64,000 nucleotides of DNA from Pseudomonas sp. MYb327 (GCF_040438925.1 NZ_CP159258.1:4782501-4846500), one strand, 5' to 3'; positions 52,373 to 62,670 are shown, counted from the stretch's first letter. Notes: a model not told the origin generated them from the letters alone. Made by a program: numbers and translations.

Positions 52373-52693
52373 GAGCAACCCTCGCCGAAAACAGATCAAA
52401 AAACCAACGGCCAGTTAAAGGATCTGCAGGGTATCCGGTATAAAAAAACCGGCCTTGCAGACCACTCTTGCCAAGTTGGCGAGCATTGTTCCGACTCCGC
52501 TGGGGCAAAATGATTCCCCAATCGGATCCGGACAAGTCTCTACCTAAGTCAAAATGGACCAACGAACGCTGATCCCCGTAGCGCGCGATTATCTAGTAGG
52601 CCGCGTTACAACGCATCAGGGGTAACAAAGTATTTATCGGTAAAAACGCCTGTTTTCAGTCGAAAAGCGTTTAAAAAGATGTTTCAAGCGCTT
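52373..52693. other. 321-bp gap: opgG leader region
   Basis: No gene is seen. The region upstream of opgG (minus strand) is AT-rich near 52600-52690 and holds an 11-bp palindrome GCCAACTTGGC near 52470 and a GGCCGG followed by seven T at about 52443-52455 on the minus strand. A long leader with possible regulation is likely, but I could not fix a promoter. Confidence 0.5.
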
Positions 52694-53131
52694 TCAGGTC
52701 TGTAACAGGAAGGTGACCGGGCCATCATTGACCAGATGCACCTGCATATCCGCGCCGAATCTACCTGATGCCACAGTGCCATGCACCTGTTTCGCTTTGC
52801 CTAATAGATAGTCGAAAAGCTCTTCGCCCAGGGCCGGAGGCGCCGCGGTAGAGAAACTGGGGCGCAACCCGCTCTTGGTGTCGGCGGCCAGGGTGAATTG
52901 CGAAACCAGCAGCAACCCGCCGCCCACATCCGCCAGGGACAGATTCATCTTGCCTTCGGCGTCGCTGAACACTCGATAGTTAAGCAGCTTATTGAGAAGT
53001 TTGTCGGCGCTGACCCGAGTGTCCTCGGGCTCGACGGCCACCAGCACCAACAAACCCTGGTCGATTGCGCCGACCACCTCGCCCGCTACCTCGACTCGCG
53101 CGCCACGCACCCGTTGCAGCAGGCCTTTCAT
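52694..53131 (-). CDS. dtd: D-aminoacyl-tRNA deacylase
   Basis: Proofreading enzyme that removes D-amino acids (and Gly from tRNA-Ala) mischarged onto tRNA. It has 145 residues. The family motifs VSQFTLAAD (about 77-85) and the cis Gly-Pro motif NDGPVTF (about 135-141) are both present. Overlaps pip by four bases. Confidence 0.96.
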   Translation of the reverse strand: MKGLLQRVRGARVEVAGEVVGAIDQGLLVLVAVEPEDTRVSADKLLNKLLNYRVFSDAEGKMNLSLADVGGGLLLVSQFTLAADTKSGLRPSFSTAAPPALGEELFDYLLGKAKQVHGTVASGRFGADMQVHLVNDGPVTFLLQT

Positions 53132-54099
53132 GCTTCTTCAGGGGCCAGATCGAGCAGGCGTCGCGCCATCCGGTCGGCAGCGCGCACCAAGGCATCGGTA
53201 ATCCCCGGCTCGGCGGCAGCATGGCCGGCGTCACGGATGATTTGCAGCTCGCTGTTCGGCCAGGCTTGATGCAATTCCCAGGCGTTATCCAGCGGACAAA
53301 TGACGTCGTAGCGACCATGGATGATCACGCCAGGCAAATGGGCGATCTTGCCCATGTCGCGGATCAACTGGTTCGGCTCAAGGAATGCATCGTTGGTGAA
53401 GTAATGGCATTCGATGCGGGCGATGGACAACGCGCGCTGCGGCTCGGAGAAACGATCGACCACCAGCGGATTCGGGCGCAGGGTCGCGGTCCGGCCTTCC
53501 CAGGTGGACCAGGCCTTGGCCGCATGCATCTGAGCGATCTGATCGTTACCGGTCAGGCGTTTGTGGAAAGCCGTGAGCAAATCGCCGCGCTCGTCCAGCG
53601 GGATCGGCGCGATGTAGTCCTGCCAGTAATCGGGGAACAGACGGCTGGCGCCGGCCTGATAGAACCACTCGATTTCCTGCGGACGGCAGAGAAAAATCCC
53701 ACGCAGAATCAGACCGTGCACACGCTCCGGATGGGTTTGCGCGTAGGCCAGCGCCAGGGTCGAACCCCAGGAGCCACCGAACAGTACCCACTTTTCGATA
53801 CCCAGGTGTTTGCGGATGCGCTCAAGGTCAGCGACCAAATCCCAGGTGGTGTTGTTTTCCAGGCTGGCATGGGGGGTGGAGCGACCGCAACCGCGCTGGT
53901 CGAAGGTGACAATGCGATACAGATTAGGATCGAAGTAGCACCGACTCTGTGCGTCACATCCCGCGCCGGGACCACCGTGGATGAACACCACCGGCAAACC
54001 TTCCGGCGAACCGCTTTCGTCGACATACAGGGTGTGGGTTTCGTCGACGGCCAGATCGTGCCGGGCGTGGGGTTTGATCTGCGGGTACAAAGTCTGCAT
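53128..54099 (-). CDS. pip: Proline iminopeptidase
   Basis: Alpha/beta hydrolase that removes N-terminal proline from peptides. It has 323 residues. The oxyanion HGGPGAG is near 41-47, the nucleophile elbow GGSWGS near 112-117 (Ser114), and the GRYDVICP and GHAA segments carry Asp and His. pip-dtd form a coupled pair, as in other pseudomonads. Confidence 0.95.
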   Translation of the reverse strand: MQTLYPQIKPHARHDLAVDETHTLYVDESGSPEGLPVVFIHGGPGAGCDAQSRCYFDPNLYRIVTFDQRGCGRSTPHASLENNTTWDLVADLERIRKHLGIEKWVLFGGSWGSTLALAYAQTHPERVHGLILRGIFLCRPQEIEWFYQAGASRLFPDYWQDYIAPIPLDERGDLLTAFHKRLTGNDQIAQMHAAKAWSTWEGRTATLRPNPLVVDRFSEPQRALSIARIECHYFTNDAFLEPNQLIRDMGKIAHLPGVIIHGRYDVICPLDNAWELHQAWPNSELQIIRDAGHAAAEPGITDALVRAADRMARRLLDLAPEEA

Positions 54100-54194
54100 T
54101 GCGCGCTCCGTAAGGGGTCGAGGTCATCCCTGGGGGGACTTCAATTATTCTGCCGTTGGGCATCATAAACCCGAATTACGCCAATGAGCATGCC

Positions 54195-54298
54195 TTGTAG
54201 GAGCGAGCTTGTTAGCGAAGAACGTCAGAGACCCGCATTCATCCAGGTCGCCCTCATCATCGTTAACGTCCATCGCGAGCAAGCTTGCTCCTACACAG
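54195..54298. repeat. REP pair (pip-hutG)
   Basis: Inverted pair (TTGTAGGAGCGAGCTTG left; CGCGAGCAAGCTTGCTCCTACA right) in the 213-bp gap after hutG. In PAO1 I recall a multi-gene type VI secretion effector island at this junction. Confidence 0.87.
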
Positions 54299-54312
54299 GC
54301 TATGCGCAGGTT

Positions 54313-55116
54313 TTAGCGCTTGTAGCGCTCCAGCCCCCACGCCAACAATCCCTGCAGCAATTCCTTGAGCACCACCCGCGTTGGCTCTGCCAGATCCGGC
54401 CGATAACGGAACGGCTCAAACTCTTCCATATAGGTGCACTGCCCCAGCTCCAGCTGCACCGCATGGATGTTTTCTGTCGGGTTACCGTAATGCCGGGTGA
54501 TGTGGCCGCCCTTGAAGCGGCCGTTCAGCACGTGGCTGTAGTCCGGGTGCCCGGCACAGATCGCTTCCAGCTGAGTCGCCAGCTGTGGATCGCAACTGGC
54601 GCCGTTGAAGGTGCCGAGGTTGAAATCCGGCAACTTGCCGTCGAACAGGTGCGGGATGATCGAGCGGATCGAGTGCGCATCGAACAGCAACGCGTAGCCA
54701 AACTCGGCTTTCAGTCGCGCCAGCTCGTTCTGCAAGGTGCTGTGGTACGGCGTCCAGATTTGCTCAAGATAAGTCGAGCGCTCTTCTTTCGAAGGCTCGC
54801 TTCCCTCACGGAACAACGGAATGCCGTCGAACAGGGTCGCCGGATACAGACCTGTGGTGGCGCCGACATACAAAGGCTTGTCGTCGGACGGACGGTTGAG
54901 GTCGATAACGAACCGCGAGTACTCGGCAGCCAGGATACTGGCGCCCAGTTCAGCGGCGAAATCGTAGAGCTGCGGGATATGCCAGTCGGTGTCCGGCAGG
55001 CTTTTCGCGTCGGGGATCAGCCCGGCCTCGACCGCAGGCGTCAGGCGCACACCGGCGTGGGGCATGCTGATCAGCAGCGGTACGCGGCCTTGTTTGAAGT
55101 TCAGAACCTTATCCAC
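54313..55116 (-). CDS. hutG: N-formylglutamate deformylase
   Basis: Last step of the five-step histidine route: N-formylglutamate to glutamate and formate. The GTG at 55116 (GGAGAA upstream) gives 267 residues, typical for the enzyme. ISMPHAGVRL (about 14-23) and VIDLNRPSDDKPLY (about 67-80) are conserved metal-site segments, and FDAHSIRS (about 139-146) follows. Ten bp after hutI. Confidence 0.95.
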   Translation of the reverse strand: MDKVLNFKQGRVPLLISMPHAGVRLTPAVEAGLIPDAKSLPDTDWHIPQLYDFAAELGASILAAEYSRFVIDLNRPSDDKPLYVGATTGLYPATLFDGIPLFREGSEPSKEERSTYLEQIWTPYHSTLQNELARLKAEFGYALLFDAHSIRSIIPHLFDGKLPDFNLGTFNGASCDPQLATQLEAICAGHPDYSHVLNGRFKGGHITRHYGNPTENIHAVQLELGQCTYMEEFEPFRYRPDLAEPTRVVLKELLQGLLAWGLERYKR

Positions 55117-55126
55117 AACTGTTCTC

Positions 55127-56332
55127 CTACAGATTCGTTTCGACGCCGTGGCGCACGACGCGCTTTTCCAGGTCACCGCCCAGCCAGTACGACAGGTCGG
55201 CCGGACGATCGATTTGCCAGGCAACGAAATCCGCGACCTTGCCGGCCTCAATCGAACCGTGGGTGTCGGCCATGCCCAAGGCGATGGCGGCATGAATGGT
55301 GGCGCCGGCCAGAGCCTCTTCCGGGGTCATGCGGAAACAGGTGCAGGCCATGTTCAGCATCAGGCGCAGCGACAGTCCCGGCGATGTGCCCGGGTTGAGG
55401 TCGCTGGCGATGGCGATTTTCACGCCGTGCTTGCGCAGGGCTTCCATCGGCGGCAATTGGGTTTCACGCAGGAAGTAGAACGCGCCGGGCAACAACACCG
55501 CGACGGTGCCGGACCTGGCCATGGCGATGGCGTCGTCTTCGGTCATAAATTCCAGATGATCGGCGGACAGTGCGTGGTATCGCGCCGCCAGGCTCGAACC
55601 GTGCAGGGACGACAACTGCTCGGCATGCAGTTTCACCGGCAGGCCCAGGTTCTGAGCAGTGATGAATACACGCTCAACCTGCGCCGGTGAAAACGCCAGG
55701 TATTCGCAGAACGCATCCACCGCATCCACCAGCCCTTCGGCGGCGAGCGCCGGAAGCATTTCGGTGCAGATGTGATCGATGTAATCGTCAGCGCGATCCT
55801 TGTATTCCGGCGGCAAGGCGTGAGCAGCCAGGCAAGTGGCGCGCACGCTGACCGGTAGCTCTGCGCCGAGACGACGGGCCACTCGCAGCATCTTGCGTTC
55901 GTTGGCCAGGTCGAGGCCGTATCCGGATTTGATTTCGATGCTGGTAACGCCATCGCGCATCAGGCTTTTCAGACGCTTGGCGGCGCTGGCGAACAATTTG
56001 TCTTCGCTGGCGGCGCGTGTGGCACGCACGGTGCTGGCGATACCACCACCGGCCGCTGCGATTTCCGCGTAGCTGACGCCTTGCAGGCGCTGCTCGAATT
56101 CACCGCTGCGGTTTCCGCCGAACACCGTGTGGGTGTGGCAGTCGATCAGGCCTGGCGTGACCCAGGCCCCATTCAAATCGTTGACTGCCGGATATTCGCC
56201 CGCCGGCAATTCAGCGCGCGGGCCAACCCACTCAATGTGCGCACCAGACGTCACGATGGCCGCATCCTCGATGATCGAGTAAGCGCCTTGCGCCATGGTT
56301 GCGACGTGGCAGTGTTGCCAGAGGGTTTTCAT
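55127..56332 (-). CDS. hutI: Imidazolonepropionase
   Basis: Third step of histidine catabolism: hydrolyses imidazolone propionate to formiminoglutamate. It has 401 residues, an amidohydrolase with the metal motif [10 protein letters not shown] (about 65-74), substrate Arg/Tyr region SGYGLD, and metal ligands near H240 and D315 (SDLNPGT). Followed by hutG; preceded by a REP pair after hutH. Confidence 0.96.
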   Translation of the reverse strand: MKTLWQHCHVATMAQGAYSIIEDAAIVTSGAHIEWVGPRAELPAGEYPAVNDLNGAWVTPGLIDCHTHTVFGGNRSGEFEQRLQGVSYAEIAAAGGGIASTVRATRAASEDKLFASAAKRLKSLMRDGVTSIEIKSGYGLDLANERKMLRVARRLGAELPVSVRATCLAAHALPPEYKDRADDYIDHICTEMLPALAAEGLVDAVDAFCEYLAFSPAQVERVFITAQNLGLPVKLHAEQLSSLHGSSLAARYHALSADHLEFMTEDDAIAMARSGTVAVLLPGAFYFLRETQLPPMEALRKHGVKIAIASDLNPGTSPGLSLRLMLNMACTCFRMTPEEALAGATIHAAIALGMADTHGSIEAGKVADFVAWQIDRPADLSYWLGGDLEKRVVRHGVETNL

Positions 56333-56357
56333 CCCTTAGTCTCCACAAAATTCAAAA

Positions 56358-56429
56358 TCGAATCGCTGGCAAGCCCGCTCCTACAGATCGCGTATACCCA
56401 GTAGGAGCCGGCTTGCCGGCGATGGCGCC
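56358..56429. repeat. REP pair (hutH-hutI)
   Basis: Inverted pair (TCGCTGGCAAGCCCGCTCCTACAG left; GTAGGAGCCGGCTTGCCGGCGAT right) directly after the hutH stop, inside the hut operon. Confidence 0.88.
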
Positions 56430-56430
56430 C

Positions 56431-57969
56431 TTACAGACTAGGCAGCAACTTCGTCGACACCAGCTCGTTCAAGCAACGCGAAGCCAACAACTCAGTCGCC
56501 GCATTGATGTCCGGCGCAAAGAAACGGTCCTTCTCATAGAACGGCACTTCGTTGCGCAGAATCGCCCGCACCTTTTCCAGTTTCGGCGAGGTCTTCAGAC
56601 CGTTGCGCAAGTCCAGACCCTGAACCGCCGCCAGCCACTCCACCGCCAGAATCCCGCGTGTGTTCTCTGCCATTTCCCACAGACGCTTGCCCGCAGCCGG
56701 AGCCATGGACACGTGGTCTTCCTGGTTGGCGGAAGTCGGCAAGCTGTCCACCGAATGCGGATGGGACAGCGCCTTGTTCTCGCTGGCCAGGGCCGCTGCG
56801 GTCACTTGAGCAATCATGAAGCCGGAGTTCACGCCGCCATTGGCCACCAGGAACGGCGGCAGTTGCGACATGTGCTTGTCCATCATCAGCGAGATGCGGC
56901 GCTCGCTCAGCGAACCGATTTCAGCAATGGCCAACGCCATGTTGTCAGCGGCCATGGCCACCGGCTCGGCGTGGAAGTTGCCACCGGAAATGACGTCGCC
57001 TTCAGCGGCGAACACCAGCGGGTTGTCGGAAACGGCGTTGGCTTCGACGGCCAGCACTTCAGCGGCCTGACGGAACTGGGTCAGGCAGGCGCCCATGACT
57101 TGTGGCTGGCAGCGCAGGGAGTACGGGTCCTGAACCTTCTCGCAGTTTTCATGGGAGTCGGACACTTCGCTGCGCTCACCCAGCAGATCGCGATAAGCGG
57201 CAGCGGCGTCGATCTGGCCTTTCTGGCCACGAGCCGCGTGGATGCGGGCGTCGAACGGCGAACGCGAGCCAAGTACTGCTTCAACGGTCAGGCCACCGAG
57301 TGCCAGGGCACCGGCGAACAGGTCTTCGCCTTCGAACAGGCCACGCAGGGCAAATGCCGTCGACACTTGAGTGCCGTTGAGCAGCGCCAGGCCTTCTTTC
57401 GCGGCCAGGGTCAGAGGAGTGAGGCCGGCGACTTTCAGCGCTTCGGTGGCTTCCATCCACTCGCCTTTGTAGCGCGCCTTGCCTTCGCCCAACAGCACCA
57501 GCGACATGTGCGCCAGTGGGGCCAAGTCACCGGAAGCACCAACCGAACCTTTCAGTGGAATGTGCGGGTAAACCTCGGCGTTGATCAGGGCGATCAGCGC
57601 GTCGATCACTACGCGGCGAATGCCGGAGAAACCACGGCTCAGGCTGTTGACCTTGAGCACCATGATCAGCCTAACCAGATCATCGCTGATCGGTTGGCCG
57701 ACGCCGGCAGCGTGGGACAGCACCAGCGAGCGTTGCAGGTTTTCCAGGTCTTCGCTGGCGATGCGGGTCGAGGCCAGCAGGCCGAAACCGGTATTGATAC
57801 CGTAGGCGGTGCGGTTCTCGGCGAGGATCTGTTCCACGCAGGCGACACTGGCCTCGATCTGGGCCGAGGCGCTGTTGTCGAGGGTCAGTTTTACCGGCTG
57901 CTGATACACGTCACGCAGTTGGGCGAGGGTCAGTTGGCCAGGGATCAAATTAAGCGCAGTCACATTCAT
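56431..57969 (-). CDS. hutH: Histidine ammonia-lyase
   Basis: First step of histidine catabolism: eliminates ammonia to give urocanate. It has 512 residues. The cofactor-forming triad Ala145-Ser146-Gly147 in [14 protein letters not shown] is intact (it becomes MIO). Catalytic AYGINTGFG is near residue 54, NGTQ near 197, [10 protein letters not shown] near 282 (with the conserved Tyr and Arg), and QEDHVSM near 415. This is the functional histidase of the cluster by every visible criterion. Confidence 0.97.
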   Translation of the reverse strand: MNVTALNLIPGQLTLAQLRDVYQQPVKLTLDNSASAQIEASVACVEQILAENRTAYGINTGFGLLASTRIASEDLENLQRSLVLSHAAGVGQPISDDLVRLIMVLKVNSLSRGFSGIRRVVIDALIALINAEVYPHIPLKGSVGASGDLAPLAHMSLVLLGEGKARYKGEWMEATEALKVAGLTPLTLAAKEGLALLNGTQVSTAFALRGLFEGEDLFAGALALGGLTVEAVLGSRSPFDARIHAARGQKGQIDAAAAYRDLLGERSEVSDSHENCEKVQDPYSLRCQPQVMGACLTQFRQAAEVLAVEANAVSDNPLVFAAEGDVISGGNFHAEPVAMAADNMALAIAEIGSLSERRISLMMDKHMSQLPPFLVANGGVNSGFMIAQVTAAALASENKALSHPHSVDSLPTSANQEDHVSMAPAAGKRLWEMAENTRGILAVEWLAAVQGLDLRNGLKTSPKLEKVRAILRNEVPFYEKDRFFAPDINAATELLASRCLNELVSTKLLPSL

Positions 57970-58080
57970 TCTCCTTTTGAGAGTTTTTATTAACTAACCA
58001 GACGCTCCGGAGATGTCCGTTGTCCGTCGCTTCCCACCTTTTGGGGGGCTGGCGCCTTGGCACGCTGGCTTATGTAGAAA

Positions 58081-59604
58081 TCAGTTCACGTTCGGCAAAG
58101 TCTTGTGCAGCACATTCGCTTCTTTCAACACCCCGGCAGCGGCGGCAATGTCCGGCGCCAGCCAACGATCCTGATCGTAGGCCGGAACCCGCTCACGCAG
58201 CAGTCGCCACGCGGCATCGGTGCCGGCGCCGAAACGTTGTTCTTTCAGGAATTCGAACGCCTGGGCCGCCAGCAAGTACTCGATCGCGAGAATCTGCGTG
58301 CAGTTTTCCAGGGCGCGATGCAGCTTCAGCGCGGCGTTGGTGCCCAGGCTCAAGTGATCTTCCTGCAGGCCCGAGGTGACGTAATTGTCGAGCACTGCTG
58401 GTTGTGCCAATTGGCGGTTTTCCGCACACAGGGACGCCGCCACGTATTGCACGATCATCATCCCGGAATTCACGCCCGGGTTGGCGACCAAAAATGCCGG
58501 CAGACCGCTGACATGCGGGTTGATCAAACGGTCCAGGCGACGCTCGGCGATGGAACCGATTTCGGCCATGGCAATCGCCAGCAAATCCGCCGCCAGCGCG
58601 ACGGACTGACCGTGCGGGTTGGCCTGGGAAACCACGCGGTAATTGTCCGCCGTGCCCAGCACCAACGGGTTGTCGGTGGCGCTGTTGAGTTCGGTTTCGA
58701 TCTGTTGGGTCGCGTGAACCAGTTGATCGCGCGCGGCGCCGTGTACCTGCGGGATCGAGCGAATGCTCAGGGCGTCCTGGGTACGAATGCCTTTGCTCTG
58801 GGCAATCACTTCACTGCCATCGAGCAATGCGCGCAGGTTGATACCGACCTGCTGCATGCCCGGATGCGGCTTGAGGGCGATGATTTCGGCATCGAAGGCG
58901 TCGATCTGCCCGCGCTGGGCCTCGAAACTCATGGCGCCAATCACGTCCGCCCAATGCAACAGATGCGCGGCATCAGCAATGGCCAGGCAGCTCAGGCCCG
59001 TCATGCAAGGCGTGCCGTTGACCAGGCACAAACCATCTTTGGCACCCAGTTTGACCGGTTGCAGCCCTTCTTCAGCCAAGGCCTGCTGCGCGGAAACGAT
59101 TTGCCCGCGATAGCTGACATTACCCACGCCCAACAGCGCGATGCCGATATGGGCCATGTGAGTCAGATAACCAACGGAGCCTTGGGACGGCACTTGCGGG
59201 GTGATGCCACGGTTGAGCAACGCCAGCAGCGCTTCGACCACCTGGCGGTGCAGGCCGGATTTGCCGTGGCTGTAGTTGACGACAGCGGCGCACATGATCG
59301 AGCGGGTCTGCTCGTTGCTGAGCGGCGCGCCAACGCCACAGGCGTGGCTGAGCAAGGTGTTGCGCGACAACTGGCTGAGTTGTTCATCCTGCAGCGAGAC
59401 GTTGCACAGCGCACCCAGGCCGGTGTTGATGCCGTAGGCGCGTTCGCCGCTGGTGACGATGCGCTGGACGATGGCTTGCGCGTTTTCAATGCGCGCCCAG
59501 ATCGGCGCCGACAGCTCAAGCTGAGCGCCATGACGAGCAACGGCGACCACGTCCTGCCAAGTGACCTGCGCTTGGGTGATAACGATTTTTTCAGCCTGGG
59601 ACAT
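58081..59604 (-). CDS. HutH paralogue lacking the MIO triad
   Basis: A 507-residue protein of the aromatic amino-acid ammonia-lyase family, from the ATG at 59604 with GAGG six bases upstream (an ATG four codons earlier has no such site). AYGINTGLG, LVNGTPCMTG and QEDHLSL are conserved. Where HutH has [14 protein letters not shown] it reads GSVG-YLTHMAHIG: the Ala-Ser-Gly is gone with a four-residue deletion. QDALSIRSIPQ has Leu where HutH has Tyr. The MIO cofactor cannot form by the usual route. The frame is intact and codon use ordinary, so it is probably a functional protein with another role, perhaps in urocanate or histidine metabolism or binding. Fluorescens-group hut loci are known to carry two hutH-like genes. 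Confidence 0.9.
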   Translation of the reverse strand: MSQAEKIVITQAQVTWQDVVAVARHGAQLELSAPIWARIENAQAIVQRIVTSGERAYGINTGLGALCNVSLQDEQLSQLSRNTLLSHACGVGAPLSNEQTRSIMCAAVVNYSHGKSGLHRQVVEALLALLNRGITPQVPSQGSVGYLTHMAHIGIALLGVGNVSYRGQIVSAQQALAEEGLQPVKLGAKDGLCLVNGTPCMTGLSCLAIADAAHLLHWADVIGAMSFEAQRGQIDAFDAEIIALKPHPGMQQVGINLRALLDGSEVIAQSKGIRTQDALSIRSIPQVHGAARDQLVHATQQIETELNSATDNPLVLGTADNYRVVSQANPHGQSVALAADLLAIAMAEIGSIAERRLDRLINPHVSGLPAFLVANPGVNSGMMIVQYVAASLCAENRQLAQPAVLDNYVTSGLQEDHLSLGTNAALKLHRALENCTQILAIEYLLAAQAFEFLKEQRFGAGTDAAWRLLRERVPAYDQDRWLAPDIAAAAGVLKEANVLHKTLPNVN

Positions 59605-59644
59605 CTTTAACCTCATCCAAATATTGATGCAGCTTCACCGACGT

Positions 59645-59742
59645 CATCGCTGGCAAGCCAGCTCCTACAGTGTTCCGGGGTGTGCACACAATCTGTGCAA
59701 CACAACCCATTCCTGTGGGAGCTGGCTTGCCAGCGATGGGGC
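59645..59742. repeat. REP pair (hutV-hutH paralogue)
   Basis: Inverted pair (CATCGCTGGCAAGCCAGCTC left; GGGAGCTGGCTTGCCAGCGATG right) between hutV and the hutH paralogue, inside the hut operon. Confidence 0.92.
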
Positions 59743-59763
59743 CAGCACAGCCACCACAAATCT

Positions 59764-60594
59764 TTAAACCACCGCTGCCCTACGCTGCACAAAGCGGTCG
59801 ACGTACTCATCCGCTGGCGAATGCAGGATCTCCCGTGGCGTGCCGACCTGGATCAAGCGGCCATCCTTGAGGATCGCGATGCGGTTGCCGATGCGCACGG
59901 CCTCGTCGAGGTCGTGGGTGATGAAAACGATGGTCTTGTGCAGGGTCTTTTGCAGTTCCAGCAACTGGTCCTGCATCTCGGCGCGGATCAGCGGATCGAG
60001 GGCGCTGAACGCTTCGTCCATCAGGATGATGTCGGTGTCCGCCGCGAGGGCGCGAGCCAGGCCGACACGCTGACGCATGCCGCCGGAGAGCTGGTGCGGG
60101 TATTTGTTTTCGTAGCCCTTGAGGCCCACGGTGTTGATCCAGTGCAGCGCACGCTCGGCACACATGGCTTTGTTTTCACCACGGATTTTCAGGCCGTAGG
60201 CGACGTTGTCCAGCACGCTCTTGTGCGGCAGCAGGCCGAAGCTCTGGAACACCATGCTGATCTTGCGCCGACGAAATTCGCGCAGGGCTTCCATGTCGTA
60301 TTGCAGGATGTCCACGCCGTCCACCAGAATCGCGCCGCTGGTCGGGTCGATCAGGCGATTGAAGTGGCGCACCAGGGTGGATTTGCCGGAACCCGACAGG
60401 CCCATGATCACGAAGATCTCGCCGCTGCCGATGCTCAGGGACAAATCGTTGACGCCGACCACGCAGCCGGTTTCGGCCAGCACCTGATCCTTGGTCTTGC
60501 CCTGGCCAACCATGGCCAGCGCTTCCTTGGAACGGTTACCGAAAATCTTGAAGACGTTTTTGACTTCGATTTTGCTCACGGTTGCGTTGTTCAT
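59764..60594 (-). CDS. hutV: Histidine/urocanate ABC transporter ATP-binding protein
   Basis: ATPase of a ProV/OpuAA-type importer, 276 residues, ending soon after the ABC domain and so without the CBS pair of ProV. Walker [10 protein letters not shown] is near 60-68, signature [15 protein letters not shown] near 167-181, and Walker [15 protein letters not shown] near 187-200. It overlaps hutW by four bases. Assigned to histidine or urocanate uptake from its place in the hut cluster. Confidence 0.9.
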   Translation of the reverse strand: MNNATVSKIEVKNVFKIFGNRSKEALAMVGQGKTKDQVLAETGCVVGVNDLSLSIGSGEIFVIMGLSGSGKSTLVRHFNRLIDPTSGAILVDGVDILQYDMEALREFRRRKISMVFQSFGLLPHKSVLDNVAYGLKIRGENKAMCAERALHWINTVGLKGYENKYPHQLSGGMRQRVGLARALAADTDIILMDEAFSALDPLIRAEMQDQLLELQKTLHKTIVFITHDLDEAVRIGNRIAILKDGRLIQVGTPREILHSPADEYVDRFVQRRAAVV

Positions 60595-61442
60595 TTGCTC
60601 ACCTCATGCCGTGCACGACCATACGCCTGTGTAATGCGGTCGATCACTACGGCCAGAATCACGATCGCCAGACCGGCTTCGAGGCCACGTCCGACGTTGA
60701 GGGTCTGAATCCCCACCAGCACGTCTTCACCCAGGCCACGGGCACCGATCATCGAGGCAATGACTACCATCGACAGGGCCATCATGGTGGTCTGGTTGAT
60801 CCCGGCCATGATGCTCGGCAGGGCCAGTGGCAGTTGCACGCCGAACAGTTGCTGCCAGCGGTTGGCGCCGAAGGCGTTGATCGCTTCCATCACTTCGCCG
60901 TCGACCTGGCGAATGCCCAGATCGGTCAGACGGATCAGCGGCGGTGCGGCATAGATCACGGTGGCGAAAATCGCCGGGACCTTGCCCAGGCCGAACAGCA
61001 TCAGCACCGGGATCAGGTACACGAAGCTCGGCATGGTCTGCATGATGTCCAGCAGCGGCATCAGCACCGAACGCAGGCGATTGCTGCGTGCCGAGAGAAT
61101 CCCCAGCGGAATGCCGATCAACACCGAAATGATCGTCGCCACCATCATCAGGGCGAGGGTTTGCATGAGCTTGTCCCAGAGGCCGACCGCACCCACGAGG
61201 AACAGCAATCCGACGATCACCGCCGTGGTCACGACCTTACGGGTTGCGTGCCAGGCAACGCCGGCGACGATGGCCAGCATCAGCCACCAGGGCGCCGCGC
61301 GAAGCAGCCCTTCGAGATTGACGATGGCCCACAACAGGGTGTCGGAGATGTGCCGGAACACGTCACCGTAGTTGGTGACCAGCGAATCGACCCAACCGTT
61401 GACCCAGTCGGCGATGGAAAAGGTAAAGCTTTCGGGAAACAT
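60591..61442 (-). CDS. hutW: Histidine/urocanate ABC transporter permease
   Basis: Inner-membrane permease of the ProW/OpuAB type, 283 residues. About six membrane helices from residue 40 on; the cytoplasmic coupling region [20 protein letters not shown] is near 189-208. Overlaps hutV by four bases; separated from hutX by a 125-bp palindromic element. Confidence 0.9.
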   Translation of the reverse strand: MFPESFTFSIADWVNGWVDSLVTNYGDVFRHISDTLLWAIVNLEGLLRAAPWWLMLAIVAGVAWHATRKVVTTAVIVGLLFLVGAVGLWDKLMQTLALMMVATIISVLIGIPLGILSARSNRLRSVLMPLLDIMQTMPSFVYLIPVLMLFGLGKVPAIFATVIYAAPPLIRLTDLGIRQVDGEVMEAINAFGANRWQQLFGVQLPLALPSIMAGINQTTMMALSMVVIASMIGARGLGEDVLVGIQTLNVGRGLEAGLAIVILAVVIDRITQAYGRARHEVSK

Positions 61443-61513
61443 AAGAGACTCTCAATCAAGGGCTTTCAAGCACCGCAAGCGGTACTTAAAAGCTTGCCCT
61501 TATAGACAAGCTG

Positions 61514-61638
61514 TTTGAAAACGTAGCGAGCGAAGGCAAGACAAGGTGAAAGCAGGCGAGAAAGCGGAGTTGACTTTAGTCAATGAGCATTTCGAGTCTG
61601 CTTTCAACGCAGCATTGCCGAGCGCAGTAGTTTTCAAA
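61514..61638. repeat. 125-bp symmetric palindromic element
   Basis: The ends are exact inverted repeats (TTTGAAAAC at 61514, GTTTTCAAA ending 61638). Inner copies of TGAAAGCAG/CTGCTTTCA are also placed symmetrically, and the centre is TTGACT-TT-AGTCAA at 61570-61583. All symmetry axes meet at 61576. The right end supplies the TGA stop of hutX. It differs from REP sequences and resembles a small non-coding repeat family; a full transcript would fold into one long hairpin. Confidence 0.85.
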
Positions 61639-62602
61639 GCGAAGCGTCGATTTTCTTGGCTGCGTCTTCGCTCACCCATGCGTGCCAGACTTCAGGATGT
61701 TCCTTCAGGAAGATCTTGGCCAGTTTTGGCGACTCGATGCGCTCTTTGGTCATGCGACCCAGGTTCTGGTTCAGCAGGTCGATTGGAACGTTGACCTTTT
61801 CCAGCACGCTCACCAGTTCCGGCGCTTCTTCGTGGAACGTCTTGGACAAGCCGACCTTGATGGTCACGGTCTTGTTCACACCGGGTTTCTCTTCGAGTTT
61901 CACCACGTCGATCTGGCCCATCAGCGGGGTTGGCGACCAGTAGTAGAACAGGATCGGCTCGCCACGCTTGTAGCTCGACAGCACCGCGGCATCCAGCGCC
62001 GGGCCGGTGCCTGGACGGAAGTTGGTGTAAGTGCTTTCGAGGCCGTAGCTTTTCAGCATTTCGCTGTTGTCGAGTTCACAGGTCCAGCCGGCCGGGCAGT
62101 TGTAGAAACGGCCCTTGGAAGGCTCTTCGGCGTCCTTGAACACGGCAGAGTATTTGGCCAGGTCGGCGATGTTTTTCAGGTCCGGCGCCTTGGCTTCCAG
62201 TTTGCGCTTGGCGTCGCCTTCGATCACGTAGCGCGGCACGTACCAGCCTTCGACCGCACCGACCACTGGCGCGCCGACACCGACGACTTTGCCGGCCTTC
62301 TCGGCCTTGTTCCAGACTTCACTGCGGCCGACCCATTCTTCGGCAAACACCTGGATGTCGTTGCTGCTCAGGGCGTTTTCCATGGTGATGGAGTTGCCCG
62401 GCAGGCTGTCGGTTTTGCAGTCGTAGCCTTTCTCCAACACGACTTGCATCACGTCGGTCAGAAGCATGGCGCTTTCCCAGTTCAGGCCGGCGAACTTCAC
62501 CGGTTTGCCCGACTCGCACCAACCCGCCGCCTGAGTGGCGCCAGCGCTGGCCAGCAGGCCCATGGAAAGCAAAGTGGTCAGCAGGGTCTTGTTCGATTTC
62601 AT
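61634..62602 (-). CDS. hutX: Histidine/urocanate ABC transporter binding protein
   Basis: Periplasmic protein of the glycine betaine/proline-type (OpuAC) family, 322 residues with a signal peptide cleaved after about Ala25 (GATQAAGWCE). The family features KFAGLNWESAM (about 36-46), LFYYWSPTPLM (about 217-227) and the aromatic-rich ligand region are visible. The final codons ASL and the stop lie at the edge of the palindromic element. First of hutX-W-V. Confidence 0.9.
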   Translation of the reverse strand: MKSNKTLLTTLLSMGLLASAGATQAAGWCESGKPVKFAGLNWESAMLLTDVMQVVLEKGYDCKTDSLPGNSITMENALSSNDIQVFAEEWVGRSEVWNKAEKAGKVVGVGAPVVGAVEGWYVPRYVIEGDAKRKLEAKAPDLKNIADLAKYSAVFKDAEEPSKGRFYNCPAGWTCELDNSEMLKSYGLESTYTNFRPGTGPALDAAVLSSYKRGEPILFYYWSPTPLMGQIDVVKLEEKPGVNKTVTIKVGLSKTFHEEAPELVSVLEKVNVPIDLLNQNLGRMTKERIESPKLAKIFLKEHPEVWHAWVSEDAAKKIDASL

Positions 62603-62670
62603 TGTGTGACGCTCCTAATCATGAATTGGCTTACGGCAGTCAAGAGGCATCCAGCCCTGTCCACGTCCAA

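Noticed and set aside
58081..59604. HutH paralogue as a pseudogene
   Set aside because: The frame is intact over the full family length, with a good ribosome site and most active-site segments kept, so a working protein with changed chemistry is more likely.
61546..61794. Small open frame running through the palindromic element
   Set aside because: It starts in the repeat and continues antisense to hutX; no independent support.
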